This document shows, one piece after another, positions 46,823 to 58,224 of a stretch of DNA of 64,000 nucleotides. The notes under the pieces were generated by a model, which saw only the letters and a program-made list of their open reading frames with translations, did no database searches and was not told the DNA's origin. A program made the translations under genes and the position numbers. Every line of letters begins with the position of its first letter. Position 1 is the first letter of the stretch. Source of the DNA: Lindgomyces ingoldianus (Eukaryota; Ascomycota; Dothideomycetes; Pleosporales; Lindgomycetaceae); assembly GCF_010093535.1 (NCBI RefSeq), contig NW_022985201.1, forward strand, positions 609,692 through 673,691, written 5' to 3'.

Positions 46823-48833
46823 GCTCAGCCATAACTCAAGTTGCTTACTCATTGCTCACGTTGCACCCCTGCGCAACTCAAGATCAAATCCGGAAAAAGC
46901 TTTGTGTGAGAGTAGATTTCACTTGATTGTTATCCGCCATTAATGGATAAACACAAACTCGACATGCTATATGTCCCTAGGCCTGCAGTTTCTCGCCCAA
47001 TCCATTATGGTGGGCTCGAGAGTCTGTATAATAACGACCAGCAATATGTATACACCTCTCGTTCTAGAATTTGTAAATCCCCGTACTCGGCGTTTGCGTA
47101 CCAGTGTCTGCATGGTAGATCAGATCCCTTCTTACCTATAGCTTCCGAAGCTTGGTAAACTCAACTCTGGTATAAAACCCCTCGTTGAAAATTAATTTTT
47201 TTAAGGCGTTTGATGAGACTCCTCGTGCCCAAAGAGCCACGCTCATTAAGCCATTTCAATCTTCCCGACAGATTTTAAATAAAGGACTGGAATCTCTGGA
47301 TTAAAACCGTGCATTCAATGGTAATACACGCCTTTCACCCGTAGGACTTTGAAATATATATATATTCCTTTCGGCCTTGTTAAGAGACTTGCTTTGATTC
47401 ATCCCGGGGTGTGAACTTCATCCAAGTATGGGCTTTGAAGCGAAGCATGCCATGGTGTTGTCTGGAACCCGTTACTTCCTGACAAGATACTAGAACTCGG
47501 TAACCTGAACTCATACGTCCGAGATAGTAAAAGAATCTGACTATCGATCTAGATCCATGATTCATGTCGCTAGCAGAATCGCATATCTTCAGCTCTAACG
47601 ACGGTTTCCCATACAGAGATTTAGAAGCCCGCATGACTCGCCCTCTCCTTTGGCGATATATCTTGCCCTTGCTTGCATCATTTCCGGACCCCAGACAGCC
47701 GACTTTCACAATTACGTTTTGGATTCTCTAGTTGAGTAAATTCCTGTGTAGATTCTATGTACTGGCCCCTAAAGAGGTGGAAATTAAAATTAAAACTAAA
47801 ATTCGCAACGGTGGGCTGTGTGACTGTCTCTTTGAATACTTGTAAAAGATGTTATGTTGGATTAGTATCTCCTCTGCTGTAACCACTCATTCCAACACAG
47901 GAGTGGCTAGAAGAGTATGATATAACTTACCTACTTGTTGAGCCTCTAAAAGAGATGCTATGATTTCTGCCAAAACCGGAGTTAATAAGCATTATAGATG
48001 ATCATGGTATGAAGGCCCGTACCTGAGGATTCCTTGCCACCATGGCCTGCTTTCTCGCCTTATAGAAGCTCGCGTGTAACAACCTTGACGAGAAAAATGT
48101 CCCCTTTAATGGTAATATAGCTCTTTTGGCGAAAATTTAAAGAAATCACTTGACAGTAACTTTCCGAATTTCTTTGAACTATCTAACTATCTACCTCCAA
48201 CGCCCTAAGGTGCCTCTTGATCTAACAAAGAAGCCTTAGGATGTTTAGCTCTGACCGAAAATTTTCAACTATCTGGACCTGTTTCCCTTTCGCAACTAGC
48301 ACTGCATAAACACTCCATAAAAAGTTTCCAATCGGTACCTGCCATAAGGCTTCTCCCGGAGCGCTCAACCCAAACGGAACATTTAATTTTCTCTACCTCT
48401 ATGATTTCTAGCTAAAAAGGTAGTATAAGCCGAGCCAAACAGTATACATGTCCGGAAACCTCTTAGTCTATCCGCATGATGTAAAACGGTTCTGATCGGA
48501 ATATGAAAGAAGATAAGGTTCAGTCATATTAACGCCGAGTTTTACTGCCACAGATGGAATACAGGAATGGTCTCCTTCTTGGATCCCTAAGAACTCTGTT
48601 GAATCAATTAAGGAGTGGTTCTGTGCATCTTCTCCCGTCTGGATCAATTCGTCTAGCCTTCTATTTATATCATCATCTTAGACAAACACTCGCCAATGCG
48701 CTTACTTAATCGCCGAGACGACGACATCAAGGATATTTGATATGGACACTTAGAAAATTCATGTTCCTAAGCGTGGCATAAGCAGGGCTTCCAACGAGGG
48801 GTAGTACTGTACGATTGGGAGATTTTGAGGCCT

Positions 48834-48863
48834 GTACGGGTGAGATTTTGTGTACGTTCGTAC
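48834..48863 (+). repeat. Left copy of a 30-bp degenerate direct repeat at the edge of the AT block
   Basis: GTACGG, 12 variable bases, then GTACGTTCGTAC; the same arrangement with the same spacing occurs at 63071-63100. Both sit at the boundary between normal and very AT-rich DNA. Confidence 0.55.
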
Positions 48864-49130
48864 AACAGGGAGGAGGAGAGGTAGGCGTACGTATTGTAAC
48901 TGTTACAGCTTTGGTGATCTATACAAGTAGTACAATTTAATTAAAGTACACTATAGTCTAGTTAAAACAGCTAAGACTATACGTCTCTAGAGACATAAAA
49001 TTAAGGTTTAATAAGCTATAAGATAACTAAATCTTTTTAGTAATAAAGTAGAAAAAGTCTACTTGTAACACTAACAGCAGAGCTAGAGTTAGATTACCTT
49101 ACCTTACTCTTTTAAAAGTGTTATATCTGC

Positions 49131-49259
49131 TGTAAGGCCGAGATGGCGCTTACGTGCGACGGGTATATATACTATTCTGTACGCAATAATCAACCGTTGG
49201 TTGATTATTCGCACCTTTTTGGTTGTATTGGCGCAGTGGTACCGAGCTCCGTCTTTACA
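49131..49259 (+). mobile_element. 129-bp TG...CA element, copy 1, TSD TCTGC
   Basis: Starts TGTAAGGCCGAG, ends CCGTCTTTACA, and is flanked by TCTGC at 49126-49130 and 49260-49264. It contains a TATATATA stretch, a perfect 11-bp hairpin (AATAATCAACC-GTT-GGTTGATTATT) and, near the 3' end, TGGCGCAGTGG, which fits the tRNA box A consensus; no box B follows. Less decayed than its surroundings. Looks like a solo LTR of a very small (TRIM/SMART-type) element, or a short non-autonomous element of unknown class. Confidence 0.8.
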
Positions 49260-50093
49260 TCTGCGCTATAAGGTTACATTTTAAATAGTGTATAATTACT
49301 TTACAATGTAGCCTTATTCTTTACCTAGTAGTCTAATTATGCTAAGGGCGACACATATTTATAAGTCTAATAGCTATATATTACTCTAATTAATCTTTAG
49401 CTACAGACAGTGTACTATTATAAAATAAGGTAAGAGACATAGTGTAAAGAGCTTTTAACTTCTATAGCTTATAAAACTAACAATAAAGGAATCTAATTAA
49501 CTAGATAAGGCCTGTAAGACAGTAAAATGCGTAGATAGATAACTCTATAATAGAAAATAGTCTATAACGTACTTCACAGGCAAGTTGCTTACACACCTAA
49601 GTTGCTTACTTTTACTAAGACCCTACTAAACCACCTTTTTTACACTAATACATTCCCTATAACACTACTTAGACGCGCTAAAAGAATGTTAAATATAGCT
49701 TACACTTTAAGCTTTTAAATAAAATATAAAACTTTTAAAAAAATATACTATAGCTATATGTAAAGTTTTATAAAAAATAATAAATAACTATAGTACTAGA
49801 TAACTTTTACAAGCTAATTTTATAGCTAAATTATAAAGGCTAAGTAATAAAAAAAACTAGGTAATTATTAAGACTATACTTAAGCTATATGCGTAAAGAA
49901 TTTCCTCTTAGATAGTATTTATAGCTAATATAGCTAATTCTTTACACACTAAGCATAATCTAGGCTATGTTTATATAAACTAGCCTAGTACATTTATAAA
50001 GTGTTATTTAAAGCTTAAAGTAATATTTAAGTGTAAGTATAACTATAAAAAAGCTTTTTATAAAAGTTTTAGAGTAATTTAAAGTAAGTTTAG

Positions 50094-50220
50094 TGTAAGG
50101 CTGAGATGGCGCTTACGTGCGACAGGTATATATACTATTCTGCACCTGAAAATCAACGTTGGTTGATTATTCGCACCTTTTAGTTGTATTGGCGTAGTGG
50201 TACAGAGCTCCGTCCTTACA
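50094..50220 (+). mobile_element. 127-bp TG...CA element, copy 2, TSD TTTAG
   Basis: Closely similar to 49131-49259 along its whole length, flanked by TTTAG at 50089-50093 and 50221-50225, and inserted in the loop between the palindrome arms. The hairpin stem and the box-A-like motif (TGGCGTAGTGG) are kept with one or two transitions. Confidence 0.8.
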
Positions 50221-50575
50221 TTTAGCCTTATAAAGAATATTAAAGCTAAGTATAGTATTTAGAATAATAACATATATAACTTTAGTAAAATAAGGTTTAT
50301 AATTAGCTAAATATTTTTTAACTATACTTATACTTAAAACTTTACTTTAAGCTTTAAATAACACTTTATAAACATACTAGGCTAGTTTATGTAAACATAG
50401 CCTAGATTATGCTTAGCGTGCAAAGAATTAGCTATATTAGCTATAAATGCTATCTAAAGGGAAATTTCTTACGCATATAGCTTAAGTATAGTCTTAATAA
50501 TTACTTACTTTTTTTTATTACTTAGCCTTTATAATTTAGCTGTAGAATTAGCTTATAAAGGTTATCTAGTGCTAT

Positions 50576-50855
50576 TGTTAAATAGGCTCTGACAGCTAGC
50601 TGCTTATGGTATAAGCACTTAAGTAGCAAGAGTAAGAGTAGTGTACAGTGTGCATAGTGTACAAGGTAGGTAAGGTAAAAGTAACATGTTTCTAGTTCTA
50701 TTACTCTTATCTTTCCTCTGTACAGAGGAAAAGGGGGATATCTAGATGTTTACGCATAGAGGTTTACGCACAAGCATTATGTGACATAGATATGTGATCC
50801 TGCTTGTGCGCAATTGCTTGTATCTAGGCCGCAACGCTGCTGCTATGTACAGACA
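50576..50855 (-). repeat. LTR (3', relative to minus-strand coding) of the Copia-like element
   Basis: 280 bp, pairs with 62358-62637. Differences are nearly all C/T or G/A transitions. Confidence 0.9.
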
Positions 50856-52560
50856 CTAGCAACTTTTCTTTTTATCTAAAGAGTTACCTTCTGTACGCGT
50901 TACTTCCCTTCTGTCTGTATAAGTCTATCTAATTATGTTTTACTTTTACTTTACTTTATTTATTAAGACTTACCTTAGTAATACTATATATTAAAATAGG
51001 CTAGTTATACTATGTAAATAGCTTTTCTTTTTTTTATCTTTTACTTTTTAAGCTTTACTATATAATTCTTTAGCTCTTTTTTTTTTTTATACAGTGCTAG
51101 TAGTAACAGATCCTTATAATAAAAAAGATAATTATATATAATATAAAAAAAAATAAAACAAAATAAAAAAAAATAGGCTTTATATAAAGATGTTATTAGT
51201 CTAGTTAGTTTAAGGCATCTTTACACACAGGATCTAGCTAGTCTATAAATGCTTCTATTTAGACAGAGAGGTAGTTAGTTAGAACTAGTAATTAAAAAGC
51301 TTAGTTTAGTGTTTTTTTTATATATATATTTACTAAATTATTTTTACTATTAATTTACTTAATTTTAGTAATTTCCCTTTTCTTATATAATTTATAGAGT
51401 AATATAATGTTAATTATAAGTTACTTTTTACTAGTAGTGCCTAGCTTAATAAGGTAATTATATAGAAACTTTAAATCTATATAAATTACTACTAAAATTA
51501 GTAGTAGTTTAAGTGTTTATATAATTTACTATAAAGTTATACTAAGTGTAATTACATTATTAAACTTTTTAACTATTTTATATAGTTTACTAATAAAAAC
51601 ACTTCTAGTTACTTTTTTACACTTAGTAGAATTCTAGTATATAATGTTGCCTAGTATTTTAAAGTAGTTACTTTACTTTATATAGTTTTTATTACTTAAT
51701 ATAATTAAAAATTCTAGCTATAAGCTAAAGTTTTTATTATTAGTAAATAATCTATTTATAAAAATAAACAGCTTTACATAATTAAGCTATAATAGTAAAA
51801 AAGTAAGACTATGCTTACTATTATCTATCTACTATTAGATTTATATGTTAAGTGTGTTAATGTTATTATGTAAAAGGTCTATAGTTTGTGCAGTAATAAA
51901 AAGGTTAAATGCTGCCTCTAGTTAACACATAAATGCAATATATACTCTTTTTATATATTACTTAATATATTATTATGCAGCATCCTTATTTTTTAGGTTA
52001 ATTATATAAAAGTAGCTTACTTATCTTTTCTAAGTAAAAACTACTATGTTATGTGTAAGTTTAATTTTTTTACTATTAAACTTAATAAGCTGCTTTTTTA
52101 CTAAAATAGTTTTACTTTTTATATAAAACTTTACTTTTTATAGTTTTTTTTTTCTTTTTGCATAAAATCTTTTATTATAATGCTTAAAGTGTTATTTATT
52201 TATAGGCTAGTAATACTAAAAGTGTGCTCTTCTTTATTAGTAATTAAAAAGTAGAGGTTGTATAAAAAGATGTGCATACATAGCTTTTTTTTATAGTAGT
52301 TATAATATGTTTTAAACTAATATAGTCCTAATTTAGCAGCTCTATATAAAGGTTGTATAACCTAGAGTATTATATTTAGTAGAAAGCTCTAGCGCATCTT
52401 CTTTAGTAGCTTTGTGTATAGCGTGCGCATAAGCTTATCTGTTAATTAGATGTATGCTTGTGTAATATTACACAGTTTAAAATGCATTTTGTACATAGCT
52501 CTTAGGCTTACTCTTATAGCTAGAAGTAGTCTCTAGCTTATTCTCTAGATAGTTAGTAAC

Positions 52561-52878
52561 TATTATAATTATGCATAAGTAAGGTTATAGAGCTTCACAG
52601 AGGTCTAGTTTAATTACTACGTAAGGTATTATAGTAGGTACAAGACGTTATGTGAGAAATAAAAAAGTTTAAAAAAAAATTAGTAATTAAATACTTAGCT
52701 TAAAAGTCTAAGCGCTTTAAGTATAAATTAAGCCTATTTTAAGTTTAGTTAGTGTTAAGGCAGTTTATGCTTAAGTTTATGTCTATATTATGTTATATTT
52801 ATGTTAGACATGCACTAATAATACTCTAGTACACATCTAATATAGTTATGTCTAGGATCTAGGGAGGATACTGTAACA
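52561..52878 (-). repeat. LTR (3') of the Gypsy-like element
   Basis: 318 bp, pairs with 57907-58224; its outer end starts TATTATAATT where the partner has TGTTATAATT, a G-to-A change at the LTR terminus. Confidence 0.9.
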
Positions 52879-52881
52879 GTA

Positions 52882-52890
52882 CCTCCCCCC
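52882..52890 (-). other. Polypurine tract of the Gypsy-like element
   Basis: Minus strand GGGGGGAGG three bases before the 3' LTR; confirms minus-strand orientation. Confidence 0.75.
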
Positions 52891-55800
52891 TTATTAGGAA
52901 GAAAATCCTTTACATTAGTAGTTCTAGCATTAAGTTGTCTTTATTAGAGTATAGGTTTAGTTTAAATAAGTATTAAGCGTAAAATTAAGTTACTATAGAG
53001 TTTTTTTAACAAGGCTTTTATAAGTTCCTACAACAGTTTGTTATATCTAGTCTATTTTATAAAGTATTTATAGATATGTTTTTTCTTATTAAACTAAATC
53101 TATTTAACATCTTTTATAACATATTCTAGTTTATTGTTTATAATAATAAGTTTAAGTAGCAGGTTTAGCTGTCTAGGTAGATAGTTAGATTTAAAAGCTG
53201 CTTAGCGCAGCAATAATATATAGAACACAGGGTGTATCTTTATGCTATTAGGTAGAATTAATTAGTAAGCATGTAATAAGACTATATAAGCTACTATAAA
53301 AGGGCTAAAGTTTTTTTAATTAAGTTTCTTTAATTATTAGTTTATTTAGATATTTCTAGTGTCTAGCTAGACCTTCTTACTAGCTGCATACACAGGGGCA
53401 AGGGTTTAAAATTAGTTTATATACTTTTATTAAAAAGCTTAAGCTTATATAAGCTCTTTATAAATATATTTAGATATATTTTAGATTTTATTAATAAGTC
53501 TATTTACATTTATTACTTATATAAATTAATAAGTTAGTTAAGGGGTATTTAAAAGTAGTTTAAATTTTATTTAAAAGTAGTATTTATAGTTTACTAAAAA
53601 TAGAGATACTTATGTTAATTTAAATATTATGTTATTAGCTTTAAACTATGCTATAGCTAACTATTTTACCTAGTTATTCTACTAGTAGTTTATGTACACT
53701 TATAAGACTTATTTTATTATAGTGTTTATATTCTTAGTCTAGCTGTTAGTCTCTAGGTAAAAAGCTATAAATAGATAAAAAATAATTTAGAGCTATTTAC
53801 AGAGTTTATTCTAGAAGGCTAAGACAAACTATGTACCTCTATTTAATATAATTATATTAGGTAGGCTATAGTAAACTTATATGTATTAGTAGAATAACTA
53901 GGCTATATTAGGGGCAGTTATAAAGGAACATAGTATTAAGTGTTAATACTTAGTTAAGTAATTAACAACTACTATAATATTTATGTACCCTTTAAATAGA
54001 GGTAGGTTTATAATAAAATTAATTAATATGTCTTTTTAAGCTTATTTAGGGATTAAAAGTAGTTTAAGTAGGCTATTATACCTTTCTTAAAAGGCTTTTA
54101 CTTTATAGTAAGTATAGCAACATAATATGTATTAGCGTATAGTATAGAACATGCAGGGCTAGTAGTACTCTCTCTGCAGTAGGTTAAGAGTCTTTTCTCT
54201 GCCTAGGTGTCCTCTAACAGGCAAGTTGTGTATAATTTAGAGTAGTTTAATTCTTAGTTTATTAAAATTAAGAATTATAAGTTAGTTATAGTAATATAGC
54301 TTACTATTTTAGTTTTTATAGTTAGCTAGTGTTACCTTCTTTAACTAACTAGCGCTGTTTTAGAGCAGGTTTAAAGTTTTTTAAATAAATTTATTATTTA
54401 AATACTTATTAGTAATAATTTAATTAATTAATTAATTAATTTTATTTAAGTTAAGGTTTAAAAATAGCTTAGGTTAAAGTAGAGTTTAGTGTTAAGCCTT
54501 TTACACTTTTTTCTAAGTAAGGATGTTTTAGAATTACCTTATAAAGGCATCTAGTTTCTCTCTATCTTAACTAGAATAATAAGTAATCTTAAAATTAAAA
54601 TAAAATAGGTATTTAAACTAATAGGCTTATTAGTAGCTAAGTTATTTTATAGTTATAAAGTACTATAAGTTCTTATAGTTAAATAGAACCTATATTAGAT
54701 GCGCTACACCTTCTAGTTTAGGTTGCTATTATTTAAAGTAGTGTACTATAGTAAGTAATTTTTTATTATAAATTTTATAATTACCTTCTATAGAACTTAT
54801 TCTTTTTAAGAAATATGTAATAGGCCTAATAGTTCTATCTAGCTTAGTCTAGAAGAGAACTTCTGCTACTATATAGTCTAAGGCATTAGCTTCTATAAGT
54901 ATTAGTAGTTTAAAGTTAAAGTAGTAAAGTATTAAAGCTTTAGTAAAGGCTTTATTTAGCTAGTTAAAAGACTATTAGTAATTTAAGTTAAAGTTAAATT
55001 AAATTTTTTTTTTAGTAAGTGTAATTATAAAGCTTACTTACTATAAAAAGTTATTAATAAATTATTAGTAAAAGTTAGTAAATTTTATAAAAGCTTAAAT
55101 ATCTTTTATGTTTTTTAGGTATTACTAATCTAGCATAGTCTAAACCTTAATAGAGTCTATTTAAATGCTATTTATAAAGATTATATATTCTAAATATATA
55201 ACTTTTAATTAGTAAAACTTGCATTTGTTTATGTTAAGTTGCAGACTTACTTCTTCTATAGCCTTTAGCACTAGGCGTACATGCTGTTTATGCTCTAAAA
55301 GGCTATTACTGTAGATTAGAATGTTGTTAATATACATAGTGCAGAACATGTCTAGGTAGGGTTAGAGTAAGTTATTTATAAAATGTTAAAAAGTACTAGG
55401 CGTGTTAGCTAAGCTAAAGGGCATTACTAGGTACTTAAATAGTCTATATTAGGTCTAAAACGCTATTAGCTACTTATTACTCTTTACTATTCTTAGCTTA
55501 TTAAAGGTAGTAATAATATTTAACTTTATAAAATACTTTACTTTACTTAGTTAGCTTAAGGTTTTTTATAAAAAAGGAATTAAGTATTAGTTTTTAATAG
55601 TAATAGTGTTTAGTCTTTAGTAGTTAACATAAAATTAAAGCCTACTTCTAGGTTTCTTTATAAATAGTATAAGTAACACTACTAGTAAAGAGCTAGCTTA
55701 AATAAACCTTTTTTTTAAGTTTTTATTAAGGTATTTTTAGAGCACTTTTAATTTGTTTAGTAACATTCTATATAGTAGCCTATAACTAGGTTGTTTACTA

Positions 55801-57906
55801 GGCTTAAAGGTTATTTAGTAATTATATAAACATTATATTAAAAGCTTATTAGACTTATCTTAGAAAAAAACATATAATAAGTTATAGTAGTCTTAAAAAA
55901 CTATTATTTTTAAGTTAGTGTGTTTTTAAAGAGCTAGAGCTTAGTCTATATTAGAAATTATAACTACATAGATTTTATAATTTAGTTATTAAGCTAAGGT
56001 TATAAATAGGGCAGGTTCTATATAGCAGATGTCTATTTACTGTTTAAGTTCTAGTTTATGTTTAAATTAAGTAAGTAAAGATTTCTTAAAAGCTTTCTTT
56101 TTTTTAAGTTTAAGTAGTTATTAAATTATTTTACATAGCTTATCTTAGTAAGAGGCCTAGCTTATTAGCCTTACTTAAGTAGTTTTTTTTTAAGTTATTA
56201 GAAAGTAAGTCTAGAAACCTTTTATATTAAGTGCTACTTAAGTATTATTTAGGTGTAAGTGTAAGCATATATCTTAGCATTAAAAAGAGTTAAAGTTTAG
56301 AACTTACTCTTAGTAATTAAAAGCAACTTTATGCTAATATAGCTATAGTTATTCTAGAATTAAGTTATAACATTTTATATTTATTACATAGAGCTTAATC
56401 TGCTTCTTATAGTGTTAGTAGGTAATTATAATAGTTATAGTATAAAAGATAGAACCTTTTTTAAGTTGTTTTCTATTAAATCTAGTTAAGTAAATTATTT
56501 AAGTAAGTAGTGTTAATTAAAGATTTAGTTTACATGCTAGTTCTTTATTAATGTAACTTATACTATTTACTTTTAAGTTAATAAAAGCTTATATTAAAGC
56601 TAATATAGTTTTTTATTATAAATATATAGAAATATTAACTTAGTACTTTTAGTTATTAGTAGAGGACTTAGCCTATAAGTTAGTAGAGATCTAGTGTTAA
56701 ATTAGTCCTAGGGGGCAACTTAGCCCTAGGACAAGCCTTTTTGCAGGCTTCTACTGCTATAGCTGTAGCTATGTTAAGAGTAGTAAAAAAAATTAAAGCT
56801 TAAATATAAGTTAAAGCCCTTATAAAAATAAAATTAAAATAGTAAAAATTTTTAATAAGTGCTAGTAGCGCTACTTACATAGACTTAAAAAAGAGAAATA
56901 AAGCAGTTTTAAAAAATATAACTATGCTTACTACACTTAAAGCATTAACTTTTTTTTTTATAATTTTTACACTTTCTAGAACTAACTAAAGCATAATTTA
57001 AATTAATTTTTATTATATTAGAGTCCTTATTTACAACTACGCTAGTTTAGGGGCGTATTAGGGCTTGTACAGGGAGGAACCTTATGTTATTATTATAGGT
57101 AGCAATTAGGTTTACATACGCGTTAAAGTTGTTTAGAAGGGGTTCTTCTACTATAGCGCGTTATAGTTTAGTTAAGAGAGAGTTATATAAAGCTATAATT
57201 AGACCTATTTTATTTAGGCCTATATTAGATGCAAGTTAGTAGAACTTAGTAAAGTGTAAAGTAAAGCTTTTTTTTTTATTATAAAGTGTTTAGGCAACTT
57301 AAAGCTATTAACTTTTTATTTAAGTTTTTATAAGTTACTTATAAAAATGCTATAAATTAATCTAAGTTAATAATATTCTTATCTATTAGTAAGTTAATTA
57401 AGGCTATTATATTATAGTTAAGTTAAAAGTAGGTGTATAGTAACTAAAAGTGTTTAAAAGAAAATTAGTCTATGTTTCCTTTAAGTTTATATTAGAGCTT
57501 ATGTAGGAAAAAAGGTAAGTCTTTTTATTTTCTATTAAATAGTAGAAGATTAGAGAGTAAGTTAGATTTTATTACTAAGTTAGAAAAGTTATAAGTTATA
57601 GGCAGTATTAAGTAGAAAAAAGTTAAGCTATCTTTAGACTTCTAAGTAAGCTTTAAAGCTAGTAAGTTTTTAGTTTCTACTACTATAATAAAAGTTAAGG
57701 CAGAAATAGACTACTTAATAACATAAAGCTATTTTTTAAAGTTCTTTTAAAAAGCTTTAAAGCTTACAACATAGTAGCTTTTTTATAAAGTAAGCACTTT
57801 TTAAAAGGCTTTTTAGCTTACTTTAATAGCTTAGAGTTATATAAGTACTAAGCTTATTAAATTAGATTTAGAGGCTATTCTTAGCTAAAGTTTTAACACA
57901 ACATAA

Positions 57907-58224
57907 TGTTATAATTATGTATAAGTAAGGTTATAAAGCTTTACAGAGGTCTAGTTTAATTACTACATAAGGTATTATAGTAGGTATAAGACATTATGTA
58001 AGGAATAGAAAAGTTTAGAAGGAAATTAGTAATTAAATACTTAGCTTAGAAGTTTAAGCGCTTTAGGTATAAATTAAGCCTGTTCTAGGTTTAGTTAGTG
58101 TTAAAGCAGTTTATGCTTAAGTTTATGTCTATGTTATGTTGTGTTTGTGTCAGACGTGCACTAATAATACTCTAGTACGCGTCTAATACAGTTATGTCTA
58201 GGATCTAGGGAGGATACTGTAACA
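57907..58224 (-). repeat. LTR (5') of the Gypsy-like element
   Basis: 318 bp; less mutated than the partner in several places (GTGTCAGACGTGCACTA versus GTTAGACATGCACTA). Confidence 0.9.

Larger units (their letters stand above)
45836..48850. other. 3-kb stretch without a recognised gene
   Basis: Includes a CA microsatellite and a short tandem repeat (listed separately). Open frames at 46617-46943 and 47380-47709 have no domain. GC content falls toward the repeat block that starts at about 48.85 kb. Confidence 0.45.
52561..58224 (-). mobile_element. Gypsy-like LTR retrotransposon, decayed, TSD GTAAC
   Basis: 318-bp LTRs at 52561-52878 and 57907-58224, flanked by GTAAC at 52556-52560 and 58225-58229. 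Coding direction is minus: a polypurine tract (minus GGGGGGAGG, plus 52882-52890) directly precedes the 3' LTR at 52878. RT remains on the minus strand at about 55.3-55.45 kb read MPFSLANTPSTFQHFINDLL when stops are read as Gln, as expected for C-to-T in CAA/CAG. They continue to MYINNILIYS at 55308-55337, where functional Gypsy elements have YIDDILIYS or a close variant. 5664 bp including LTRs. Confidence 0.87.

Noticed and set aside
49221..49250. tRNA gene suggested by TGGCGCAGTGG
   Set aside because: Only a box-A-like motif; no box B, no cloverleaf, and the motif lies at the 3' end of a 129-bp mobile element.
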